A stretch of 64,000 bases of DNA, taken from Desulfurococcales archaeon. Its GTDB lineage: Archaea; Thermoproteota; Thermoprotei_A; Sulfolobales; NBVN01. The stretch lies in contig JAGDWD010000011.1 in NCBI GenBank assembly GCA_023255955.1, positions 26,968 through 90,967 on the forward strand. Direction: 5' to 3'. This document shows, one piece after another, positions 26,795 to 35,615 of the stretch (its first letter is position 1; every line of letters begins with the position of its first letter). The notes beneath the pieces are model-generated. The model was not told the origin of the DNA, made no database searches, and saw only the letters and a program-made list of their open reading frames with translations. The translations under genes were made by a program, and so were the position numbers.

Positions 26795-27538
26795 ATGAGT
26801 AAGATAAAACTCGATCCACATGTTCACAGCTACGTAAGTGATGGGGAGGTAAGCCCAGAGGAGGTGGTAAGATATGCTGAACTCAATAATCTAGAAGCTA
26901 TATCGGTGACAGACCATAACACCTTTCTCGGTTCGTACATAGCGCTGAGGAGAGCCTCTACCGTAGGGAGTAAATCAGTCTTAGTGCCCGGTGCTGAATT
27001 TAGGACTGAGTTCGGTGATGTACTGGTTCTCTGTGAAGATATCCCAATGACGTATGTGAATAGACTTAAAGGAGGCTCTAAGAAATGTGTCGATTTCTTC
27101 CGGCTAGTGGAGTTAGCACATGTAGAGAACTGTGTTTTGATAGCGGCACACCCATTCGCTCTAATTAGGGAGGGAGGTGGTAGAATATTTGAGTTAAGAC
27201 ACCTGGATTGTGTTGAAGTGTTTAACTCGTCATCAGACATATTCACAAACATCTACACCATTTACGCAACCCGTAGTAAGAAGTGTAAAGTAGCTGGGAG
27301 TGACGCTCATATACTAGAGTTAATTGGTTCCTCATACACTGTGGTGGAGGTGAGTGACCTAAGTAGGGAAGAAATTATCGAGAGCTTGAGGAAGGCTAGG
27401 GTCGAACCCTACTATGATCTTCTGAGATGGATCGTTAAAATGTCTACCTCTATAACGAAGAGATTAGAGCACTCACTGAGGTTAGCCGTAGGTGGTTATA
27501 GAGATCCTTGGGAGAGGGTATATCACCTCCCTTTCTAG
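26795..27538 (+). CDS. PHP-domain metal-dependent phosphoesterase
   Basis: A 247-residue protein with the four PHP motifs: D-P-H-V-H-S-Y-V-S-D-G near the N terminus, V-T-D-H-N-T-F, the E of P-G-A-E-F with A-A-H-P-F-A, and G-S-D-A-H-I. These His/Asp residues bind two or three metals and hydrolyse phosphoesters, such as nucleoside bisphosphates or small signalling nucleotides. GGTGCTAG precedes the ATG. Likely co-transcribed with the PRTase-like regulator, which hints at nucleotide metabolism. Confidence 0.87.
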   Translation: MSKIKLDPHVHSYVSDGEVSPEEVVRYAELNNLEAISVTDHNTFLGSYIALRRASTVGSKSVLVPGAEFRTEFGDVLVLCEDIPMTYVNRLKGGSKKCVDFFRLVELAHVENCVLIAAHPFALIREGGGRIFELRHLDCVEVFNSSSDIFTNIYTIYATRSKKCKVAGSDAHILELIGSSYTVVEVSDLSREEIIESLRKARVEPYYDLLRWIVKMSTSITKRLEHSLRLAVGGYRDPWERVYHLPF

Positions 27539-27557
27539 GAATACGTCCACTGAGAGA

Positions 27558-27872
27558 TCATCTACTCCCTAAAATCTCCACCATAGACTGCAGAATCCTC
27601 AGACCCTTCTCGGTAACTTCGTATACCTCAAATCCATCCTCACTTTTACCTACCTTGATTAGATCAAGCCTTTTAAGGTTGTTGAGGACCTCCTCCAAGT
27701 CCTTACTGTAGTAGCCGAAGCTGTACTTAATGAAGCTGAAGTTAGTTCGTAGGACACCCTTTCTCTGCAGTTCATGAACTATGTTGTGCAGGCTGATTAC
27801 GCCCTTAACTGATCTGTAGTTAGCTATGACCTTGAGGACCTCCATCTCGAGGGGGAACCTGAACTTTACCAC
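27558..27872 (-). CDS. Winged helix-turn-helix protein
   Basis: A 104-residue protein with a winged-helix pattern: a helix E-V-L-K-V-I-A-N-Y, a central helix pair, and a wing ending E-V-Y-E-V-T-E-K-G-L-R-I-L, as in small archaeal transcription regulators or PadR/MarR-like folds. The GTG at 27872 is the only standard start because TAG precedes it two codons upstream. It converges on the PHP gene with a 19-base gap. Target unknown. Confidence 0.75.
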   Translation of the reverse strand: MVKFRFPLEMEVLKVIANYRSVKGVISLHNIVHELQRKGVLRTNFSFIKYSFGYYSKDLEEVLNNLKRLDLIKVGKSEDGFEVYEVTEKGLRILQSMVEILGSR

Positions 27873-27990
27873 CCCCTAGAGTCTCGCAAAGTAAAGCTCT
27901 TTTAAACACATCGGAACGTTAGTTATAAGATCGTTCGTGTAGAAATCTAAGAAGAGGTGGCGTGATCTGGCGTATTACTACAGTAGGAAA

Positions 27991-28707
27991 ATGATGTTGA
28001 GGTCTCTCATGATAAGTCAGGGTATAATATCTCTATTCATCGTAATAAACCTCTTCGTACCTCAAGAATACTACAACATAATTATGCCGGCTTACTTCAT
28101 AGTTTTCATGGCGTTCGTTTTCCTCTCTACTATGAAGAGATATAGAGGGGGTAGTGATACTAAGGAGGTAGTCTCAGGTAAGAAGATCCTAACCATAAAA
28201 CAGGAAGAAGCAACGAGCCTCCAGATGAAGGACCAGGAACTGATAAGTGAGTTGAAGCCATTGCTTAAGGTATCTATGACCTCCATAATCTCGCTAGTAT
28301 TCGTGCTCATATGGTTCTATGCTGTATACCCGGGACTAATACAGCCGTATTTCAACGCGAGTGGTGATATGATGGCACGTGTATTAGGTCTTCTCTTACT
28401 CTACGAGATTCCAGCGGTTATGTCATTCACAATGCAGATCGGGAGTCGTAAGCTGATCAAGAAGTACGTCAATGTTCTTAGAACTATGGAGGTCTACACT
28501 ACGGGAGTCATAGGTAATCCAGGCTTCACACTGAAGTTCCCTATCCAAGGATACTCCGTAAGGTTCTGCCCTAGTAGAAGTTTCGTGGAGTTCGTTAAAC
28601 TTGAGGGCGGGGTCGAAATTATCTTCAGGATATATGCTTCTGATGCTGAGAGACTGGCTGAAGTAATTTCAAGATACGGTAAGGTCAAAGTAGATAAAAT
28701 AGCATAG
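27991..28707 (+). CDS. Membrane protein, probably DUF2208 family
   Basis: A 238-residue protein with two N-terminal transmembrane helices, a charged loop containing I-K-Q-E-E-A-T-S-L-Q-M-K-D-Q-E-L, two more helices, and a C-terminal cytoplasmic domain with F-V-E-F-V-K-L and D-A-E-R-L-A-E-V-I. This layout fits crenarchaeal DUF2208 proteins of unknown role; the family call is from memory of the pattern. ATG 27991 is used here. A CTG 21 bases upstream, behind GGTGGCGTGAT, is also in frame. A TTATAAG box lies near 27923. Confidence 0.65.
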   Translation: MMLRSLMISQGIISLFIVINLFVPQEYYNIIMPAYFIVFMAFVFLSTMKRYRGGSDTKEVVSGKKILTIKQEEATSLQMKDQELISELKPLLKVSMTSIISLVFVLIWFYAVYPGLIQPYFNASGDMMARVLGLLLLYEIPAVMSFTMQIGSRKLIKKYVNVLRTMEVYTTGVIGNPGFTLKFPIQGYSVRFCPSRSFVEFVKLEGGVEIIFRIYASDAERLAEVISRYGKVKVDKIA

Positions 28708-28931
28708 ATGTGAAGTTCAAGTACCTCACCGCTCAACTCTAGAGGTTTGCCTAGTTGCTAACAAGGACTTCACCGGTTTGTAGGATTCTTAGATTCCCCA
28801 CAGGTGGTAGTTAGATCCGTTAGCGCTGGTATTCAGGGTAGTCACCAAGGTTATCATTCTAACCTTCAGGTTCGCGCTATCTCAGCTCTTATTTTACTTC
28901 ATAGCTGTATCTCTTAGGGTGAGTAGAAACG

Positions 28932-29444
28932 TTGATTAATGGCTTGAGGGATGTCTTAAGAGGTTTGCCGGTGGACTTTCGAGAAGTTGAGGAGGTTTTT
29001 AAGAAGTTATCTAGTAGGGTTCCCGACTCTAAGCTTTTGAAAGCCCTCACCGAATCGACAAACTACCTAGCACTTAAACTTGATGATGAGGTCCTAGCAG
29101 ATCTTAGGGTCAGTACGGCGGTGGTGGAGTTATTTATCTCCGGGAGGTCTCTTGATTTTCTGGTTGACTTAGGTTTTACTGATCTTTATGATGTCCTAGC
29201 TAGGAATGCTCCCTCCATAAAATCCGTCGCTATAAGTAAGGCTATCCCTTCCAGCACTCTCTACCTGGTTATCCAAGGAGATGGAGTTACCACACCAAAT
29301 GTTCGCTTGATGATATCTAAAGAGCTTTACGACCTATCCTCAAGTTTCTGCAGGATATCACCGACAGAGAACACCTATAGTTTCCTGACCAGCATCTTGG
29401 AGCTGGGGAAGAAATACTTTGATGAATTCTTTAGGTCGACCTGA
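28932..29444 (+). CDS. Unknown soluble protein, 170 residues
   Basis: A mostly helical protein with no transmembrane segment and no catalytic motif I can name. TTG start behind GGGTGAGTAGAAACG. The last 14 bases overlap tail-to-tail with the glycosyltransferase gene on the other strand. The 224 bases upstream hold no recognised gene. Confidence 0.65.
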   Translation: MINGLRDVLRGLPVDFREVEEVFKKLSSRVPDSKLLKALTESTNYLALKLDDEVLADLRVSTAVVELFISGRSLDFLVDLGFTDLYDVLARNAPSIKSVAISKAIPSSTLYLVIQGDGVTTPNVRLMISKELYDLSSSFCRISPTENTYSFLTSILELGKKYFDEFFRST

Positions 29445-30819
29445 CACCTCTCTCAGTGTTTCGGCACGATCTCAATAACGTTATTGCTAGATAGAGCATA
29501 ACAAAACTATAAGCTGAAATTATTATGGCTCCAAGAATGTTAGTATGTGTTTCTAATACCTTAACATAGTTGTGGTACTCCTCACTGATCCTTATCAAGC
29601 CCTGGACTGTCTCGTTTAGGGGGCTATCTAGAGATTTCCAGATTATCTCCCTAGCTGGGATGAACTCACCTGTTTCCTCGATAACAACAACGTCATTTAC
29701 TAGTGCAGGGATGAGCATGTAGAGCCCGCTCCAGAGAGTAGCTAGAATAGCCGCTACGTTGTACATTACTAGAGCACCCTTAAACTTGAACCGTTGGTTG
29801 AGTGCTAGATATATTACTAGAGGATAAGCCCATAGAAGGTAGTTAGGGTTCACTACCTTGTTGAAGGTAAGTATCGTAAGCATGATGATCAGGCTTGCTA
29901 TTACTACACTATCTTTATCTCCGAAGTCAAGGCTCCTCCGAAGAATGAGGAAGACTATCAATATAATTATTAGGAGAGTTGGAAGCCACACAATATTGAC
30001 TATCTTCACTACCTCCTGGTTCCTATTTGAGAGAAGTACGAAAATATTCCAGAGAGATACATACTGAGGAGGTCTCTCACTATGGAATGAGAATACGTTA
30101 TATATGAAGGCATATGGGTTAGCTAAGAAGAAAGGTAGGACCACGATCGCGGTAATCGCAGATGAGATTATTAGGTACTTTGCTAAGGAGTCTGCTCCCT
30201 CCTTCCTAAAGATATAGTAAACTAAAGGCAGTAACGCAACGACTGCTAAGGGTTTTGTTAAAACCGTTAACGCCGTAGCTAATGAGGTGACGTAAAGTCC
30301 GATGCGAGGTATATCCAGGCCTACTATAGCTAGGTAGAGAAAGAAAGCAACAAGTGGATCGAATTGATATGTAGCTAGGGTAACAATCGTAGGTATACCT
30401 GCTAGAGCCCAGTAAAGAGCTTCTGACCCAAGCTTCTTCCGGAGCAGAATAGCTAAACCTACAGTAAATATTAGTAATGGTAGCTTCAGGGTAATCCTGA
30501 GAAAGTAGTCTACTGCCGCTCCTAAAGCACCCCCTATAGCGGGTATTGCCCGACCAGCAGAGACTATCGCATTAATAGCTAAATCAACTAAGTAGCGAGT
30601 AGCTATATAGATGAGTGGAGGTATCGGAGGGTAAACTACTCGGTAGCTAAGGTTCTCTAGGAGTAGAGGTACTTCATAGATCCTGTATAACTTAGTGTAT
30701 CCTGAAGCTTTGACCCAGTTCTCGAATATGCTCACATCATACCAGTTCCACATACAAGCACTAAAGAATGCGAGGATCAGCATCAGGATAAGGACCCTTA
30801 GTTTAGTAGAGTTCAGCAT
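29431..30819 (-). CDS. Membrane glycosyltransferase, GT87/PMT-like
   Basis: About 462 residues with ten or more hydrophobic segments. An early extracytoplasmic loop begins after W-Y-D-V-S-I-F-E-N-W, containing the acidic residue typical of GT-C enzymes, followed by V-Y-P-P-I-P-P-L-I-Y, a Y-P-P motif common in polyprenyl-phosphate-mannose-dependent transferases. Probably transfers a sugar from a lipid carrier to a surface glycan or protein. ATG 30819 has GGAGG eight bases upstream; ATG 30828 is too close to it. A second, similar enzyme is at 34.2 kb. Confidence 0.75.
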   Translation of the reverse strand: MLNSTKLRVLILMLILAFFSACMWNWYDVSIFENWVKASGYTKLYRIYEVPLLLENLSYRVVYPPIPPLIYIATRYLVDLAINAIVSAGRAIPAIGGALGAAVDYFLRITLKLPLLIFTVGLAILLRKKLGSEALYWALAGIPTIVTLATYQFDPLVAFFLYLAIVGLDIPRIGLYVTSLATALTVLTKPLAVVALLPLVYYIFRKEGADSLAKYLIISSAITAIVVLPFFLANPYAFIYNVFSFHSERPPQYVSLWNIFVLLSNRNQEVVKIVNIVWLPTLLIIILIVFLILRRSLDFGDKDSVVIASLIIMLTILTFNKVVNPNYLLWAYPLVIYLALNQRFKFKGALVMYNVAAILATLWSGLYMLIPALVNDVVVIEETGEFIPAREIIWKSLDSPLNETVQGLIRISEEYHNYVKVLETHTNILGAIIISAYSFVMLYLAITLLRSCRNTERGVRST

Positions 30820-30992
30820 TTTTAGCATCCTCCTCTCCAGAATAGTGGTTCTCTAGTTGTTATATGTGTTTATGTAGGGAGCGTGATCATAAGAAACCTT
30901 AAACTACGGGAAGAATGATCTGAAGATCAGCTATTCAAATATTACTAAACCATGCTTTAAAGAACTAGCATAAAAATTCCTAGGGGCGTTAC

Positions 30993-31592
30993 CTGAGTAG
31001 ATGGATACTAGAAGTAACAGATGGTAAGGTAACATCTATATATGGTAGTGCTGGTAGTGGTAAGACGAATCTATGTCTCTGGATTCTCTCATCTGTGCCA
31101 GCCCCAAATCTCTACATAAGTACTGAAGGTTCTATACCAACCTCTTTACTAGATAGATACTCACTTACCACGAAGGATTTTCACTTTACGGAGTCTCTGA
31201 GCCTTGAAGATCTGGCCACCCGGGTAGTAGATATGTTCCTAGGTGGAGAGCTCTCAAAGTACAAGAACATCTGCATAGATTCTATAAATGCTCACTATAG
31301 GTATGAAGTAGTAGAAAGACCTGATGCTAATAAGCTCCTCAACACTACCCTAGCTATCCTATCATATGTATCAGATAGATATGGGAGTAGAGTATTACTC
31401 ACAGCACAGGTTAGAGAAGAAGAGAGGGAGGTTATTCCAAGCGGCTATGAGGTTCTTGAATTCTGGTCAGACCTGGTATTAGAGGTAAGGAAGTCAGGAA
31501 TACGTAGGGTTGTCTCCGCGATCAAGCCTGCCGAGCTGAGAGGGAGGAGAGTAGAATTCTCGATAAGCGAGCGGGGGATAGTGTTTGAGTGA
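30993..31592 (+). CDS. RecA-superfamily (RadB/KaiC-like) ATPase, apparent CTG start
   Basis: A 199-residue single-domain ATPase. From CTG 30993 it begins S-R-W-I-L-E-V-T-D-G-K-V-T-S-I-Y followed by Walker A G-S-A-G-S-G-K-T-N; Walker B is N-I-C-I-D-S. An ATG/GTG/TTG start is impossible before the Walker motif: TAG precedes the CTG by three codons and the next GTG is after the P-loop. It resembles RadB-type recombination mediators or small KaiC paralogues. No strong ribosome-binding site; a CTTTAAAG element near 30955 implies a short leader. Overlaps carS by eight bases. Confidence 0.82.
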   Translation: MSRWILEVTDGKVTSIYGSAGSGKTNLCLWILSSVPAPNLYISTEGSIPTSLLDRYSLTTKDFHFTESLSLEDLATRVVDMFLGGELSKYKNICIDSINAHYRYEVVERPDANKLLNTTLAILSYVSDRYGSRVLLTAQVREEEREVIPSGYEVLEFWSDLVLEVRKSGIRRVVSAIKPAELRGRRVEFSISERGIVFE

Positions 31593-32127
31593 CCTAGTAG
31601 AGACTATACTCGACATACTCTTCTTCGCCCCAGCCTTCGTAGCGAACGCAGCTCCACTGATTACGAAGAACTTTTTTAAGAGAAGACATCCCATAGATTT
31701 CGGGAAACACTTCATCGATGGGAGAAGAGTTTTTGGGGATAATAAGAGTTGGGAAGGCTTCGTAAGCGGGCTCTTATTCGGGATCTTAACAAGTCTTGCT
31801 TTAACACCTCTCTACCCGCAAGCACACTACATGGAGTTAGCCTTAGTTGGATTTATCGAGGGTCTAGGCGCTATGGTTGGAGACCTAATAAACTCATTCT
31901 TGAAGAGGCGGTTAGGGCTAAGACCGGGCGCTCCTCTTCCTGTATTAGATCAGATATCGTTCATTGTAGTAGCTATAATCCTAGTTAAGACTTTCAAAAT
32001 AGATAGCTTCATCTATGTAGAGCTAAGTACTCTTAGATTGGTAATCGTAGCGCTAGTAGCCCTAGTCTTACACCCTCTAACTAATTTCATAGCTTACTTA
32101 CTGAAGCTAAAGGAGGTTCCTTACTGA
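31585..32127 (+). CDS. carS: CDP-archaeol synthase
   Basis: A 180-residue integral membrane enzyme that activates unsaturated archaetidic acid with CTP in ether-lipid synthesis. Seen: A-N-A-A-P-L-I-T near the N terminus, H-P-I-D-F-G-K-H-F-I-D-G-R-R-V-F-G-D-N-K-S-W-E-G-F, and G-D-L-I-N-S-F-L-K-R-R with P-V-L-D-Q, all CarS hallmarks. Five hydrophobic segments. TTG start overlapping the end of the preceding ATPase gene. Confidence 0.93.
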   Translation: MSDLVETILDILFFAPAFVANAAPLITKNFFKRRHPIDFGKHFIDGRRVFGDNKSWEGFVSGLLFGILTSLALTPLYPQAHYMELALVGFIEGLGAMVGDLINSFLKRRLGLRPGAPLPVLDQISFIVVAIILVKTFKIDSFIYVELSTLRLVIVALVALVLHPLTNFIAYLLKLKEVPY

Positions 32128-32146
32128 CGATATTCCCGGCAAGTAC

Positions 32147-32393
32147 ATGCTGCTACAAGTATTGAATAACTTACCGCGCATCTCTTTCCGTTCTCTAAGG
32201 TGGGGATTTTAGGTCTCACTCTCCCCTTGAGGATCTAGCTCCAGACCAGATCACCTTTATTACTCCCACCAGCTCCCAGGAATTCGAGGAACTACATCAG
32301 ATATTATTCCTAGGGGAGGAAGTAGACCAGAGAGTACCCATTAAAATCCTTATATACTTACCCTTTCTCATAGATTTAAGGTGTGATGTGTGA
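32147..32393 (+). pseudogene. Possible frameshifted small gene upstream of L35Ae
   Basis: An ATG frame (M-L-L-Q-V-L-N-N-L-P-R-I-S-F-R-S-L) stops at TAG 32210. The +1 frame is open from just there to TGA 32391-32393, encoding S-P-L-E-D-L-A-P-D-Q-I-T-F and ending I-Y-L-P-F-L-I-D-L-R-C-D-V. The second frame looks protein-like but has no start codon of its own. The join is TTT-TAG-G, a sequence that could allow +1 slippage. It may be a decayed gene, a frameshifted gene, or chance. The stop overlaps the L35Ae start. Confidence 0.35.
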
Positions 32394-32671
32394 GTACGTC
32401 GACACCGGTCAAAGTGGTAGGTATAATCCTAGGTTACAGGAGAGGGTCGGGCAGGCAGTACGTGGACCAGGTTTACGTAAAAGTAGTTACGTCAGCCGAG
32501 GATATACACTCATTAGTAGGTCGTAAGGTTGAGGTAAGTGACACCTACGGAAATAGGTACCTAGGTAAAGTAATAAAGGTTCACGGTTCCGGAAAGAACG
32601 GTGTAGTTATTGTAACATTCAATACGAACATTCCTGGGCAGTTAATAGGGAGTGAGGTAACTATTTTCTAG
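32390..32671 (+). CDS. rpl35ae: Ribosomal protein L35Ae (eL33)
   Basis: A 93-residue beta-barrel ribosomal protein: G-I-I-L-G-Y-R-R-G-S-G-R-Q-Y, L-V-G-R-K-V-E-V, and V-I-K-V-H-G-S-G-K-N-G-V-V-I-V-T-F with P-G-Q-L-I-G. This is the complete family pattern. GTG start with GGTGTGAT just upstream. Its stop overlaps the end of the minus-strand gene by four bases. Confidence 0.94.
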   Translation: MSTSTPVKVVGIILGYRRGSGRQYVDQVYVKVVTSAEDIHSLVGRKVEVSDTYGNRYLGKVIKVHGSGKNGVVIVTFNTNIPGQLIGSEVTIF

Positions 32672-33387
32672 CAAGAGTATATAACTGCCCTGACAGCAAG
32701 CTCTAGTAGCTGCCTATCGTAACCAGTAAATATTATGGAACTTGAGTAGGGGATCTCATACAATAATTCTCCATCACCTATATATGCTATGGTTTTTATG
32801 TAATGCTTTAAGACGGTGTTACGAACATCAGCTACGTTAAGACAGAGATGTTTAGTCATGTCGAGGCCGTAGAGAACTGGATGACTTCTCCATAGGGTAC
32901 GTAAGGTCCCGCATACCTCCACCTTCTTCACATTCTCGAACGTGCTTAGGTCAACTACCATAGGGTTTAGAGAGTTCTTAATGACCTCATCGAGACTTCC
33001 TCCACAGAGAGCGAGGCAGCGACCTGACGCACCTAATTCACCAAAAACTTCTTCTAGTGACTTCACCATAGGGCAGTCCCCACCTCTTGACGTGAGAGAG
33101 TCCTTTGAAGGCATGGTTTTTCCATCTACCCAAGCGTCCTCAGCCACGGTAAAGCCCCGCTCTTCAAGACCGCAAAATTCTGATATCTCTGAATCGAGGA
33201 TTATGGAAGACGGAGGAATAGCTAACTGCACGGACCTCCTGTTAGACCCCCACACAGTAACTATAGCTGGTTTCGTCACGAATATTGCCCTATCTAGAGC
33301 ATCACATTTGAGAAGCTTCATCACAGCTTCTGTGACACTCCATCCTGGTCTTGCCGGGTACACCACAAAACCGACTCTAATCCTCAG
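32668..33387 (-). CDS. Unknown protein, 239 residues, apparent CTG start
   Basis: A soluble protein rich in cysteines (about nine) with alpha/beta strands such as I-R-V-G-F-V-V-Y-P and S-S-I-I-F-T-G-Y. No family recognised. GTG 33366 is the first standard start, but the reading frame upstream encodes R-I-R-V-G-F, completing a natural first strand from CTG 33387. GGTGA lies three bases before that CTG and an in-frame TGA two codons before it. The standard GTG start therefore remains possible but would cut the strand. Function unknown. Confidence 0.7.
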   Translation of the reverse strand: MRIRVGFVVYPARPGWSVTEAVMKLLKCDALDRAIFVTKPAIVTVWGSNRRSVQLAIPPSSIILDSEISEFCGLEERGFTVAEDAWVDGKTMPSKDSLTSRGGDCPMVKSLEEVFGELGASGRCLALCGGSLDEVIKNSLNPMVVDLSTFENVKKVEVCGTLRTLWRSHPVLYGLDMTKHLCLNVADVRNTVLKHYIKTIAYIGDGELLYEIPYSSSIIFTGYDRQLLELAVRAVIYSC

Positions 33388-33473
33388 GTTTCACCACCTA
33401 GCGTACAGGGTCTGAAGGGAAAGAACATGTCAGCCCCCATATTAAAACACTGAAAATCCTTAGGGAAGTAGTA

Positions 33474-33893
33474 CTACCTAACTATAAATACTGAAATTGG
33501 TACATTGACTGCTACCGAGAGAGCTACCGAGCCTATGAGTAGATCTGGATTCACGGTCCGACCCCTAGCTGATATCACCACGAGATCGTAACCCCCTTTC
33601 GCTACCTCCTCCACTATCGTCGTAGCGGTCGAAGTGGTAGGGCTAACCTTACTTACTTTAACTTCGATATTTACTCCAGACTTCTTAGAGATTGATGTCA
33701 ATACCTCAAATACTTTCTCTAGGGAGGCTATGGTCCCGTCATCCACTATTAAAGCTACTATAGAAGAACCATACCTTTTCGCGAAATCTATCGCAACGCT
33801 GAGAGCTTTAACACTATGGCTTGAGCCGTCAAATGGAACCATGATTCTCCTAAACATGAAACTTACTTCATAAGTTGGTTCCCTCACATACAT
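33474..33893 (-). CDS. Universal stress protein (UspA family)
   Basis: About 139 residues. I-M-V-P-F-D-G-S-S-H-S-V-K-A-L begins the Usp fold, and the ATP-binding signature near the end reads A-R-G-R-T-V-N-P-D-L-L-I-G-S-V-A, a variant of G-x-x-G-x-x-x-x-x-x-x-G-S. V-V-I-S-A precedes it. ATG 33893 follows GGGTGAATCC; M13 before F-R-R-I is an alternative. Usually a homodimer of unclear function induced by stress. Confidence 0.85.
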   Translation of the reverse strand: MYVREPTYEVSFMFRRIMVPFDGSSHSVKALSVAIDFAKRYGSSIVALIVDDGTIASLEKVFEVLTSISKKSGVNIEVKVSKVSPTTSTATTIVEEVAKGGYDLVVISARGRTVNPDLLIGSVALSVAVNVPISVFIVR

Positions 33894-34101
33894 CGGATTC
33901 ACCCAGCAGTATTTGAATCAGCGATAAAAAGCTAGCCCTCTATAACTGGAATTCAACGTCCCGCATTGTTCAGAGAGAGTATGGAAATATAAGAATTGGA
34001 TTATGGACTTCACCCAAAAATCCCTACCCTTAAGGGCGGAGAGGGACCGGTTACAGAACACCTTTTGTACTTAACTTAGTTTTTAATCTGTGAATAGCTG
34101 T

Positions 34102-34164
34102 TATCTGTGATGATGTATCCGGAAGGAACTGACCGGTGATGCTACTCCCATGGACTGAGAGATA
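34102..34164 (+). ncRNA. C/D box guide sRNA
   Basis: Box C GTGATGA (34107-34113), a 15-base guide, box D' CTGA (34129-34132), a three-base spacer, box C' GTGATGC (34136-34142), a 12-base guide TACTCCCATGGA, and box D CTGA (34155-34158). TATCT before box C pairs with AGATA after box D. All elements have archaeal spacing. Such RNAs direct 2'-O-methylation of rRNA or tRNA with fibrillarin. The targets were not identified. The rest of the 300-base gap (33903-34203) holds no other gene I can support. Confidence 0.85.
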
Positions 34165-34203
34165 CTTGGCTATACGTTCATCTTGAGGACTACCCGCAGA
34201 AAC

Positions 34204-35541
34204 CTACTTCACGGGATGCCTGATAAGTCTTAATGTACGTGCTAGTCCTACAGTTAGTACTACTAAGAGCAGTATGTTTCTTATGGTAGCTATCCACTGA
34301 ACAGGTGAGTCTATTCCCCAAGGATTGAACTTGACCTCTAGTGGAATCCCGATACTATTCAAGAAAGCTCTCAGATCCTCATCTAAGAAGAAAAAGAACA
34401 TTATAAAGAAGCTAGCTATATCAGCTATAACATACATCTTCAGACTTAACCTAGAGCTGAGAAAAGCAACCACAAATGGTGAGATTAGTAAAATCATCTG
34501 AGGTGAGAAGACATAGTTGAGGGCCACAGCTCCGATTATGGAGTATGTAGATAGCTCGCAGATCTCAACCTTACTGCTCTTGCTCGTACCATAGTAGACA
34601 GCCATAGCTAAAACTACCGCCAGTAACGAGGTTGCTAGGACAGCTAGCAGTCGATGCGCTGGGTCGAAGACGTTATGTATGAGAATCAGGTAAAGACAGT
34701 TCTCACAGTACCAACTAGAGTGATGAGATATGAAGTCCCAGAATCCTCTCGGAGCCGTAATTAAGACTATGATGTATGGGAGAGCTCCAGTTAGGAAAAG
34801 AGATGATAGAAAACTAAGCAGTTCCCTACCTCTTTTACCACCCAGTAAGTTAAGTAGCAGATACACAAATAACACGTAAGCTATCGAAACGGTCATGATC
34901 TTCGTGGCTATGGAGAGTCCAAGTAGTAACCCTGAAATGAGGTACCTTCTTTTCTGGAACATGAGTAGGGAGGCGAGAGCTAGAGATGCGCAGATAATGT
35001 CCCAGTTATATGTAGAATAAAGAATTGTTGACGGAAGTAGGAGCCAGATAATAGCTGCTTCTACAGACTTTACTGAATATATGAGTAGGGAGGTCACTAG
35101 AAGAGAAGTTATTAGAGGGATCACGCTTATAATGTAATGAATCTTAGCTACATCGATAAAAAACGTTGTAGGGTCGAATTCCCCAGGGTCCGAACCATAC
35201 GGTGAGATCTTTATAGAAATACATGTGGAGATATACCATAGCAGCGCTATTAAAGGTGGATACTCAAACATGTAGTCAACATATGGAAGTGGGCATACCT
35301 TCTCCCCTCTCGATATGGAATATATCGGTTCTACATTATACCAATATCTACTATTTGGACTCCCCAAGAACCTCGGATAAAAAACCCCGTATACTATATC
35401 ATTATACTTCAACCCCGGGTTTCCTACAGGTAACGAAACTTGAGGTAAGTGCATGTATGCAGATAAAGTACCGACTATCAAGGAAACTAATATGAGTGTA
35501 CACACATCTCTACATCCCAGTTTACGCATCAGAGAGGTCAT
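34204..35541 (-). CDS. Membrane glycosyltransferase, GT87-like
   Basis: About 445 residues with roughly eleven hydrophobic segments. After the first helix a large outer loop contains Y-N-D-I-V-Y-G-V-F-Y and M-F-E-Y-P-P-L-I-A-L-L, the Y-P-P motif also seen in the enzyme at 29.4 kb, with which it shares layout. Probably uses polyprenyl-linked sugars in surface glycan synthesis. ATG 35541 is the likely start; the TTG just before it and an ATG four codons later are alternatives. Monocistronic. Confidence 0.75.
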   Translation of the reverse strand: MTSLMRKLGCRDVCTLILVSLIVGTLSAYMHLPQVSLPVGNPGLKYNDIVYGVFYPRFLGSPNSRYWYNVEPIYSISRGEKVCPLPYVDYMFEYPPLIALLWYISTCISIKISPYGSDPGEFDPTTFFIDVAKIHYIISVIPLITSLLVTSLLIYSVKSVEAAIIWLLLPSTILYSTYNWDIICASLALASLLMFQKRRYLISGLLLGLSIATKIMTVSIAYVLFVYLLLNLLGGKRGRELLSFLSSLFLTGALPYIIVLITAPRGFWDFISHHSSWYCENCLYLILIHNVFDPAHRLLAVLATSLLAVVLAMAVYYGTSKSSKVEICELSTYSIIGAVALNYVFSPQMILLISPFVVAFLSSRLSLKMYVIADIASFFIMFFFFLDEDLRAFLNSIGIPLEVKFNPWGIDSPVQWIATIRNILLLVVLTVGLARTLRLIRHPVK

Positions 35542-35615
35542 CAAGTTTCATTCGGGAATTAAGTGGGAACCACATTAATAAATGTTTGCTCCCTGGCCAT
35601 CAAAGAAAAGCTATG

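Noticed and set aside
28800..28920. Possible second C/D box RNA on the minus strand (ATGATAA and CTGA elements)
   Set aside because: No convincing box C with correct spacing and no terminal stem.
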